Assembly (NCBI GenBank): GCA_964436765.1
Contig: CAYTEH010000024.1
Span: forward strand, 1-23,282
Direction: 5' to 3'
DNA from: CAYTEH01 sp964436765
GTDB taxonomy: Bacteria; Patescibacteriota; Gracilibacteria; Peribacterales; Peribacteraceae
Length of the DNA: 23,282 nt
The notes under the pieces: generated by a model
Told to the model about the DNA's origin: nothing
Database searches by the model: none
The model's input: only the letters and a program-made list of their open reading frames with translations
In this document: positions 1 through 5,537 of the stretch, one piece after another
Numbering within the stretch: the stretch's first letter is position 1
Layout of the letters: each line of letters begins with the position of its first letter
Translations under genes and position numbers: made by a program

Positions 1-2
1 CC

Positions 3-254
3 GCCAAGGAAATGGCCCCCGTCTTCAGTGAACAGGACATGGTGAACATGGACGCCTTCAAGGGCTCGATGAAGCTGTGCGTCGACGGCCAGCCCTCCCG
101 GCCGTTCTCCATCGAAGTCCCCCGCCACTGGCTCGACAAGACCTACGTGCCGGATAACCAGGCCGCGGAAGCGTTCAAGCAGCTGTCAAGACTGAAGTAT
201 GGAAGGGCAAAAGACTTCGTCGATCGGGAGATTATTCGCCGCATTGGTGCCTGA
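3..254 (+). CDS. C-terminal fragment, possibly type IV coupling protein (TraG/VirD4-like ATPase)
   Basis: This frame is open from the left edge of the window, so the gene is partial and only its last 83 residues are visible. The segment VFSEQDMVNMD followed by KLCVDGQPSRPFSIEV resembles, from memory, the C-terminal end of TraG/VirD4-like type IV secretion ATPases common in Patescibacteria, where a short SxEDLVNLP-like stretch precedes an LMIDGxxSxPFSA strand. No ATPase motif lies inside the window, so the family call is an inference. The protein ends DREIIRRIGA, and those codons recur 87 bp downstream (309-342). The ATG at 12 is most likely internal rather than the true start. Confidence 0.45.
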   Translation, partial: AKEMAPVFSEQDMVNMDAFKGSMKLCVDGQPSRPFSIEVPRHWLDKTYVPDNQAAEAFKQLSRLKYGRAKDFVDREIIRRIGA

Positions 255-342
255 TAGGAGCCTGCCCTGAGCGAGTCCCGAGCTTGCCGAGGGACGAGTC
301 GAAGGGTGGATCGTGAGATTATTCGCCGCATTGGTGCCTGAT
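222..342 (+). repeat. Direct repeat of the gene's last codons around a palindromic insert
   Basis: The 34 bases at 222-255, which are the last ten codons and stop of the preceding gene, recur at 309-342 with one mismatch. The mismatch turns an Arg codon cgg into cgt and is silent. Between the copies lie 53 bases holding two nested palindromes (256-308). The second copy is out of context and not translated as part of the gene. Confidence 0.9.
265..306. repeat. Nested short palindromic elements with 11-nt loops
   Basis: The inner element (275-295) has arms gtccc/gggac around the loop gagcttgccga. It sits inside the loop of an outer element with arms ccct (265-268) and aggg (303-306). Removing the inner element and one flanking GA restores an 11-nt outer loop, gagcgagtcga. 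The GA doublet flanks the insert on both sides (273-274 and 296-297), as expected for a nested insertion with a 2-bp duplication. Elements of this appearance are dispersed in many environmental bacterial genomes; that last remark is from memory. Confidence 0.75.
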
Positions 343-550
343 CCCTCGTACGCTCGCTGCTCCGCAACGAGCTACTCGGGATGACAGGCCCTACATATCA
401 TGACGCCTCGATACGTCCGCCGCAGGCGGACTACTCGGCGGACCGAGCCGTCCTGAGCCTGTCGAAGGACGGTCGTATCGAGGCGTTTTGTGAAAATAAT
501 GCCCTGTCATCCCGAGTAGAAAGCCGCCGAGCGGTTTTCGAACGAGGGAC
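341..550. repeat. Gene-free mosaic of nested inverted repeats
   Basis: No gene is supported between 255 and 566; open frames here are repeat-derived. Visible structure, from outside in: a perfect 16-bp inverted repeat at 373-388 and 503-518, a perfect 12-bp inverted repeat at 404-415 and 474-485, a hairpin tccgcc/ggcgga at 416-430, and a hairpin with 7-bp arms ccgtcct/aggacgg around gagcctgtcga at 448-472. An element with atccc/gggat-type ends (341-382) abuts the displaced gene end. A further hairpin lies at about 518-540. Confidence 0.85.
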
Positions 551-566
551 ATTTTCGTACACGTAC

Positions 567-1226
567 TCACGCCTCCTTTCCGCCTTTCAATCCCCAAAGT
601 TCCTGCAATTTGGCGCGCTGCACGTTGATTCTGTGACGCGTGACGCTGACATCGCGATGCCCGAGTTCCTCGTTGCAGCATGTTTTATCGAAAAATCTGT
701 CCCGGAGCCGGTTGTACCGTTTGATGGGATTGGCGAGAACCAACTGCCACTCCGCCTTGTGCATCTCCTGCCAGGTTTTGATGACCCTCGCCGCAAGTTC
801 CTCCAGACGTACTTCGGTGCCCTTCAGCCCCTGTACCACCTGCAACTCGCAGACGGGCTGCCGATTGCGGACTTCATAGGAGATGCCCGCAAGCCCGACG
901 GGGCTGGCATCCTTCTCAAAGACCGTGAACGGCTTCAGGTCAGGATGTCCATCCGGAAACGTCCAGCCGGACCGGTAGTAGGCGCGCATGCCTTCCGCGT
1001 CGCCGTGCAGCTCCAGTATGTGCCGGAGGGCTTCCTGCTTCTGCAGGGCAGAAATCCGCAAATGAAGCAGCCCCCTGAGGGTGCTTCTGAGCGCCTCCTG
1101 CGCATCGGCATCGGGTGCTATGGCGGGGAACGCGTCGACGAAATCCTGCCACAGGAACGGGTTGATCACCTCCGAGCCGGGCAAATCTTCCAGTTCCCTT
1201 TTACTGATCGCATACCCGTTTGTCAT
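567..1226 (-). CDS. Conserved-looking hypothetical protein, coupled to the sortase gene
   Basis: A 219-aa protein starting MTNGYAISK. Its ATG overlaps the TGA of the upstream sortase gene in an ATGA arrangement (1223-1226), which fixes the start and implies translational coupling. It has no signal peptide or membrane segment, so it is probably cytoplasmic. The N-terminal half is helical and acidic. The second half contains a strand-like stretch (ISYEVRNRQPVCELQVVQGLKG, split here only by eye at about residues 115-136), then a basic helix-rich tail ending near LQELWGLKGGKEA. The layout of a strand, a VQG-KG turn, then a helix and a basic tail is reminiscent of uncharacterised CPR proteins, but I do not recognise a named family. 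The longer open frame upstream is antisense to nothing and overlaps sortase coding, so it is not used. Confidence 0.8.
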   Translation of the reverse strand: MTNGYAISKRELEDLPGSEVINPFLWQDFVDAFPAIAPDADAQEALRSTLRGLLHLRISALQKQEALRHILELHGDAEGMRAYYRSGWTFPDGHPDLKPFTVFEKDASPVGLAGISYEVRNRQPVCELQVVQGLKGTEVRLEELAARVIKTWQEMHKAEWQLVLANPIKRYNRLRDRFFDKTCCNEELGHRDVSVTRHRINVQRAKLQELWGLKGGKEA

Positions 1227-2374
1227 CGTAAAGCGACAGTAGTAACAGGAGCGGCGCGGACGATGAGGCGGCTTTTGACGGACCCCACCGGCCAGCAGGT
1301 GAAGAGGATGAGCTCCTCGCCCTTGCCCTTGAACGGAGCGGTGTCGGTCGGCTTGATGGTCTGCTGCCCCGTCACCTGGTACACGTAGAGCTTTCCGTTG
1401 TAGGTGACGTAGACGCGGTCCCCTGCCGTCAGCTGGTTCACCTTCGTGAAGATCTTCGTGTAGGGCGAGACATCCCACGCGTAGCTGCTCGAGTGGCCGT
1501 ACACCATGATCTTGCCGTTGCTGCCGGGATAACTGAACAGATGCCCCACTCCGCTTTTGAGCACCGAGAGGAGGCCATTGCTCGTGAGCGCGTCCTTCGG
1601 GTGACTGATGGTGAGGTCCGAGATGCCGAGCCTGGGGATGCTGATGGCGAAATTCTTCTGCGACGCGAACTGGAGCGGGTCGCCGCTGTCCGCGATGGGC
1701 GCCGATTGCACGGGGCGGGGCGCCTGCTGCACCGGGGCGCTCACGACCGCAGGCGCTGCCACGGGAGTGGGATCCCGGAACGCGGCGATGTTCTGGGTCT
1801 GGACGGTATCGAGGCGATGGAGCATGTCGAAGAACTGGCCGCGCGTCACCGGCCGTCCGATCGTCACAGGATCTCCGCCGTAGACCATATTCTTCTGGGT
1901 TGCGAGCTGTACGTACGGCTGATACCACTGGCCGGGACCCGTGGGATGCTGCCCGTACGCGCGCAGGAGCATGGTGATCGCCTCCTCTGTCCGCACCGCG
2001 GCACCGGGACGGAAGCGACGATCGGCGTAGCCATTCAGGATATCGGCCTCGAAACCCGCTTCCACATACGGCGCAAACCAGTCGCTCTGGCTATAATCGA
2101 TAAAGAGCGGCATCGAGGACATATGCCCCTTGAACCAGTCGACGCGCTGCTTGTACTTCGATTGCATCAGCAGAATCGCCGTCAGCGCTTCCGCGCGGTT
2201 GATGGTGGCGTACGGACGCCCGTCTTTCACGGCGCCGCGGGCCGAAAGATACGCGTAAGCGGCGTTATAGCGCGTACCGCTTACATCCCATTGGGCAAAA
2301 GCCGGTCCAGCCGAGGAAGCCAGCATCAGGGCCGCTGCCAGCAGAGAGAAGGCTTTCCGGAACACAGGATACAT
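1223..2374 (-). CDS. Secreted SLH-domain sortase-like transpeptidase
   Basis: A 383-aa exported protein. Residues 1-27 form a signal peptide (basic MYPVFRK, hydrophobic core, AFA cleavage site before Gln28). Residues of about 30-190 hold S-layer-homology-type repeats; the clearest runs from WFAPYVEAGFEADILNGY to FRPGAAVRTEEAITMLL (99-136). A Pro/Ala/Gln/Val-rich linker spans about 200-232. The C-terminal domain (about 240-383) is a sortase: catalytic His294 in YGHSS, Cys360 in LILFTCWP, and Arg369 in SRLIVRA. Sortases cleave a sorting signal on surface proteins and transfer them to an amine acceptor outside the membrane; the SLH part could tether the enzyme to wall polymers. The ATG at 2374 was chosen because it leads directly into the signal peptide. 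It is divergent from ychF. A candidate substrate is the anchored Cys-rich protein at the right end of the window, but this link is only inferred. Confidence 0.88.
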   Translation of the reverse strand: MYPVFRKAFSLLAAALMLASSAGPAFAQWDVSGTRYNAAYAYLSARGAVKDGRPYATINRAEALTAILLMQSKYKQRVDWFKGHMSSMPLFIDYSQSDWFAPYVEAGFEADILNGYADRRFRPGAAVRTEEAITMLLRAYGQHPTGPGQWYQPYVQLATQKNMVYGGDPVTIGRPVTRGQFFDMLHRLDTVQTQNIAAFRDPTPVAAPAVVSAPVQQAPRPVQSAPIADSGDPLQFASQKNFAISIPRLGISDLTISHPKDALTSNGLLSVLKSGVGHLFSYPGSNGKIMVYGHSSSYAWDVSPYTKIFTKVNQLTAGDRVYVTYNGKLYVYQVTGQQTIKPTDTAPFKGKGEELILFTCWPVGSVKSRLIVRAAPVTTVALR

Positions 2375-2481
2375 AGAGTAATCATATTTCCATGTTTTGT
2401 CAACTATACTTCCCCCGGGGGAAACACGCTTTCTTTGGGCTTCCAGATGCCCCATACTACCGTCTCAATCACCCCAGTTTC
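2375..2481. promoter_or_regulatory. Divergent sortase/ychF intergenic region with weak promoter-like boxes
   Basis: On the minus strand a TTGACA (2398-2403) stands 17 bp from TACTCT (2375-2380), and a TATGAT box (2381-2386) lies 6 bp before the sortase ATG, which would give a nearly leaderless message. On the plus strand TATACT (2405-2410) could serve ychF but lacks a clear -35. Neither gene has a Shine-Dalgarno site. Confidence 0.35.
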
Positions 2482-3576
2482 ATGGCTCTTCAAATTGGAA
2501 TCGTTGGTCTTCCCAACGTCGGCAAATCGACCCTCTTCAACGCCCTGACCAGAACCAAAGGCGCCCAGGCGGCCAACTACCCGTTTTGCACGATCGATCC
2601 GAACGTCGGCATCGTGGAAGTGCCCGATGAACGCCTGAAGAAACTCGCCGAACTCGTGCAGCCGAAGAAGACGATCCCGGCCGCCGTCGAATTCGTGGAT
2701 ATCGCGGGACTCGTGAAGGGCGCCAGCGCGGGCGAAGGACTTGGCAACAAATTCCTCAGCCACATCCGCGAAGTGGACGCCATCTGCCATGTGGTGCGCG
2801 TGTTCACCGGTGGCGACATCATCCACGTGGAAGGGAACGTCGACCCCAAACGCGACCGCGAGATCATCGAGACGGAACTGATGCTCGCCGACCTGGATGT
2901 GATCAAGAAGCGCCGTGACAAGTTGCAGGGCTACGTGAAGTCGGGCGATAAAGAGAAGAAGATTGAGGATGAGGTGGCGCGCAAGACGCAGGAGGCGCTC
3001 GAGGCAGGCAAGCTGGCCTCGCAGGCTCCCCTTTCGAAAGAAGAGATACTGGTGGCGAAGCAGTTCCAGCTTCTAACCGGCAAGCCGTTCTTCTACGCCG
3101 TGAACGCCGCGGAGGACCAGATGAAGTCTCTCACGCCCGATGCCGTCCGCGCGCAGCTGGGCCTGCCCGCGACCGCCCCCGTTGTGATCATCTCTGCGAA
3201 GATCGAGGAAGACCTGCAGGAACTCTCTCCCGAGGAAGCGAAAACGTTCCTGAGTGAACTGGGCGTCGATTCCTCCGGGCTCGACCGGTTGATCAGGACG
3301 GCGTACGAGGCACTCGGATACATCACGTACTTCACGGCAGGGGTGCAGGAAGTGCGCGCGTGGACCATCCACCGGGGCTACACGGCGCCGCAGGCAGCAG
3401 GGGTGATCCACACCGATTTCGAACGCGGGTTCATCTGCGCCGATACCATCGCCTACAAGGACTTCGTCGAATACGGGTCGGAAGTGAAGGCGAAAGAAGC
3501 CGGCAAGATGCGCCAGGAGGGAAAGAACTACGTGGTCCAGGACGGGGACGTGATGCACTTCAAGTTCAATGTATAA
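2482..3576 (+). CDS. ychF: Redox-regulated ATPase YchF (OLA1 family)
   Basis: A 364-aa Obg-family P-loop protein, the usual length for YchF. The P-loop is GLPNVGKST (9-17), followed by a switch II-type segment FVDIAGLVKGAS (71-82). The G4 position reads NAAE (208-211) instead of NKxD, the hallmark that makes YchF prefer ATP over GTP. The C-terminal third is the TGS domain, ending DGDVMHFKFNV. YchF proteins bind ribosomes and act in translation and stress responses. The ATG at 2482 was chosen because the family begins MxLxxGIVGLPNVGKS; the frame extends 30 codons upstream without homology. No Shine-Dalgarno is present; the leader is pyrimidine-rich. It diverges from the sortase gene and is followed 27 bp later by the RNHCP gene, probably in the same transcript. 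Confidence 0.97.
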   Translation: MALQIGIVGLPNVGKSTLFNALTRTKGAQAANYPFCTIDPNVGIVEVPDERLKKLAELVQPKKTIPAAVEFVDIAGLVKGASAGEGLGNKFLSHIREVDAICHVVRVFTGGDIIHVEGNVDPKRDREIIETELMLADLDVIKKRRDKLQGYVKSGDKEKKIEDEVARKTQEALEAGKLASQAPLSKEEILVAKQFQLLTGKPFFYAVNAAEDQMKSLTPDAVRAQLGLPATAPVVIISAKIEEDLQELSPEEAKTFLSELGVDSSGLDRLIRTAYEALGYITYFTAGVQEVRAWTIHRGYTAPQAAGVIHTDFERGFICADTIAYKDFVEYGSEVKAKEAGKMRQEGKNYVVQDGDVMHFKFNV

Positions 3577-3603
3577 AATGGAGGTGGCATTCCTGCCTGC
3601 TAT

Positions 3604-3906
3604 ATGATCTTCATCGCCCGCGAAGAACCATTCATCTGCGAGCACTGTGGTGTATCGGTGAGCCCCATCGAGCACGGCTCGTACCGCAACCACTGCCCGC
3701 GCTGCCTCTACTCCAAACACGTCGACGATCAGGGACCGGGGGACCGGGCTTCTGACTGCGGCGGATTGATGCGACCCACAGGACTCGATCACGACGGAAA
3801 GAAAGGCTGGATGATCGTCCACGAATGCGAACGATGCGGTAAGCAGATCCCCAATAAAGCGGCACCGGACGACGATCTGAGTCGGGCTCCGTCACAGAAG
3901 CATTGA
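3604..3906 (+). CDS. RNHCP-domain zinc-ribbon protein
   Basis: A 100-aa protein whose name-giving motif R28-N29-H30-C31-P32 is present. Cysteine pairs at C12/C15, C31/C34 and C75/C78, plus C52, suggest one or two zinc-binding ribbons. It matches the small RNHCP family (function unknown) in length and in the opening ICEHCGxxVxPxxxGxxRNHCPxCL pattern. The start at 3604 follows ychF by 27 bp. A GGAGGTGG stretch at 3580-3587 lies too far upstream for a standard ribosome site. The last 15 residues are polar and probably disordered. A role in nucleic-acid or ribosome binding is possible but only inferred from the zinc ribbons and the ychF neighbour. Confidence 0.9.
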   Translation: MIFIAREEPFICEHCGVSVSPIEHGSYRNHCPRCLYSKHVDDQGPGDRASDCGGLMRPTGLDHDGKKGWMIVHECERCGKQIPNKAAPDDDLSRAPSQKH

Positions 3907-4155
3907 ACGGAACGTAGCCTGAAGAGAGCGTCACCGCATCGGCTGCCTGAAGCCAACAGACTATTTTGAAGGTGAATACGGAAGCCAAAAAATCTGATTC
4001 AAAAATTAGTACATGAATGAATAATGTGAACAAGTTTTTCGTTCTGTTCAAGCGCTCTTTCTAAAAACTACCTTGCGAAATATAGAATGACCTTTAGCAT
4101 GGCCAATTGTACGCCCTCTGCGGAGGACGTCGTTATTTTTTTGCTTTTCCCTGCC

Positions 4156-4560
4156 ATGCGTACCCCCGTCACACTTCTGATCGTCTCCCTCTTTGGAATC
4201 CTGTTTGTAACCGGGTGCGGCGGCAGTGTACGCACACCCGTCTTGAACGCGCAGGGCAAGCAGGTGGGCGAGATCGATATCCAGGGTCAGAGCGTGGCGA
4301 CCATTTATCTCAAAGGCGATGATATCGCCGGCAAAGTGCGCGGCAACGTGGTACGGAACGCCACCGGCGGCAAGGTGGGCACCATCGAACAGAAGGACGG
4401 ACTCACGCTCCTCACCGACGCCAAAGGCCAGGATGTTGGGAGCATTGAGAACGGCACCGACTGCTATGGCAAGAGCCCGGAGAAGCTGGGGTCGGTGAGT
4501 ATCGAGGATGACGTCACTATTGCAGGGGCGGCGTGTTTGCTGTTGTTGCTGCCAAGATAA
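4156..4560 (+). CDS. Small putative lipoprotein with Gly-rich beta repeats
   Basis: A 134-aa protein with an N-terminal lipoprotein signal: Arg2, a hydrophobic core, and the lipobox V18-T19-G20-C21, so it should be lipid-anchored on the outer face of the membrane. The rest is a chain of short strand-turn units built on G-x-x-V-G-x-I (for example GKQVGEIDI, GGKVGTIEQ, GQDVGSIEN, EKLGSVSIE), which suggests a small beta-flower or beta-prism fold. The C-terminus is strikingly hydrophobic (AGAACLLLLLP). The ATG at 4156 was chosen because it begins the signal peptide; an in-frame ATG at 4087 would put 23 unsuitable residues before it. The preceding 250 bp are AT-rich and may hold its promoter. A perfect palindrome follows at 4593. 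Function unknown. Confidence 0.8.
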   Translation: MRTPVTLLIVSLFGILFVTGCGGSVRTPVLNAQGKQVGEIDIQGQSVATIYLKGDDIAGKVRGNVVRNATGGKVGTIEQKDGLTLLTDAKGQDVGSIENGTDCYGKSPEKLGSVSIEDDVTIAGAACLLLLLPR

Positions 4561-4592
4561 TAACGGTCAATGCTCAGTGTCATGCCCCGATC

Positions 4593-4626
4593 TTTGTAGG
4601 GGCAAGGCATGCCTTGCCCCTACAAA
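4593..4626. terminator. Perfect 34-bp palindrome between convergent genes
   Basis: Positions 4593-4609 are the exact reverse complement of 4610-4626, so the sequence is a fully self-complementary palindrome centred on gcatgc with no loop. It lies between the convergent genes ending at 4560 and 4657, and both strands end in a T run (ctacaaaaa read in reverse). It probably works as a bidirectional terminator. The core taggggcaaggc resembles a repeat seen dispersed in other environmental genomes (recollection, not checked). Confidence 0.75.
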
Positions 4627-4656
4627 AACGGGAGCTGATGTTACGTCCGCCTGCAT

Positions 4657-5145
4657 TCACGCCGCCTTTTTCAACTGTGCCGCATACCCGTCACTGAACG
4701 ATTGCTTCAGCGGTATTTTTTCCTGCACTTTGCCTTCGGGAATCGCGACGAGCTGATCCTGATGCGTGACCGGATGACTGGACACGGCGAGCCTGACTCT
4801 CCCCTGCTCCAGCGCTTTTTTCTGCTCGGGTGAGAGTTTTTCAGTGTCGACGACGGCCTCGATCCCCTGCTCCTTGATCGCCTTCGCAAGTTTGTCTTTG
4901 GCCTTTTCCTGAAGCTTCTCGTCGCTCTCCAGGGCGAAATGGAGCTCCGCCAGCTGTTCGGCTTTTTTCAGCTCCCGCTCCATCTGCTCCGGGCCCTTCA
5001 CACTTTCCCTGAGCTTCTCGTACGCGGCCGGACTCAGGCGTTTGCGGAGTCTTTTATGCTCGGGACCGCCGGGCAGGAAGTCCATGGAGGGGTCGGACAT
5101 GGGGGCAAGTATATCGGGATGTGTCCGGCCCTCACAGGGTTTCAT
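4657..5145 (-). CDS. Hypothetical charged helical protein
   Basis: A 162-aa protein rich in Lys, Glu, Leu and Ala. Residues of about 30-110 are almost all helical with heptad-like spacing (for example ELKKAEQLAELHFALESDEKL), so a coiled coil is likely. The last 45 residues (SSHPVTHQDQLVAIPEGKVQEKIPL) look like beta strands. It lacks a signal peptide or membrane segment. The ATG at 5145 overlaps the TGA of the upstream gene as ATGA, which favours this start over the in-frame ATG at residue 16. The family is not recognised. It forms a two-gene unit with the gene before it. Confidence 0.75.
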   Translation of the reverse strand: MKPCEGRTHPDILAPMSDPSMDFLPGGPEHKRLRKRLSPAAYEKLRESVKGPEQMERELKKAEQLAELHFALESDEKLQEKAKDKLAKAIKEQGIEAVVDTEKLSPEQKKALEQGRVRLAVSSHPVTHQDQLVAIPEGKVQEKIPLKQSFSDGYAAQLKKAA

Positions 5146-5372
5146 TGGCTCATCTTTTCCACTGTGTCTGCCAGCGGGTCCTGCAGCGCCTGCTCCTCGG
5201 CAGCAAGCTCATCCGCCGACTGATCGAGCACCATCGCGATTTCATGTGAAATCATCGCGGATTGCTTTGGAAGATTCTTTTTATACTTTCCGTCATTATC
5301 GATGGAAATTCTGCCTTCCGGCTGGCAGGAGATCCCCGTCTCGAAGAGTTCTTGTTTTCTGAATATTGACAT
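5142..5372 (-). CDS. Small hypothetical protein
   Basis: A 76-aa protein beginning MSIFRKQELFETG, with an acidic helical second half (SADELAAEEQALQDPL). The start at 5372 is the best-placed ATG: the upstream extension to 5456 is Cys/Met-rich and unlike the rest. The gene ends in an ATGA overlap with the gene at 4657-5145, so the pair is probably translated in a coupled way. No domain, signal or metal-binding motif is visible. It reads like the small regulatory or partner proteins that precede a helical protein, but no function can be given. Confidence 0.65.
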   Translation of the reverse strand: MSIFRKQELFETGISCQPEGRISIDNDGKYKKNLPKQSAMISHEIAMVLDQSADELAAEEQALQDPLADTVEKMSQ

Positions 5373-5485
5373 GGTGTGGATGAAAAAAGCCGTGAAGTAT
5401 TGTCCACGCATGACCGCAATGCAACATATCGGACCCGTATCTGTACATATCGGCATCCGTTGGCTGAAATATCACAATGCATTCA

Positions 5486-5510
5486 AAGAACCGGGGTTCC
5501 CCCGGTTCTT
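5486..5510 (-). terminator. Stem-loop terminator downstream of nrdJ
   Basis: An 11-bp perfect stem (5486-5496 with 5500-5510) closes a 3-nt loop, 28 bp past the nrdJ stop. The 3' side on the minus strand is followed by a short run of T before the sequence turns mixed. It is therefore a strong hairpin but a weak intrinsic terminator. Confidence 0.7.
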
Positions 5511-5537
5511 CTTATTGCCCTGGTTTCTCCGGTTGCT

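Noticed and set aside
255..566. Insertion sequence with a transposase
   Set aside because: No coding capacity for a transposase; only short palindromes are present.
381..1388. Plus-strand open frame across the repeat mosaic and into the coupled hypothetical gene
   Set aside because: Its N-terminal part is repeat-derived and the rest is antisense to a gene fixed by an ATGA overlap.
3578..3607. Nine-codon frame overlapping the RNHCP gene start as ATGA
   Set aside because: Too short to support; more likely chance, although it could be a leader.
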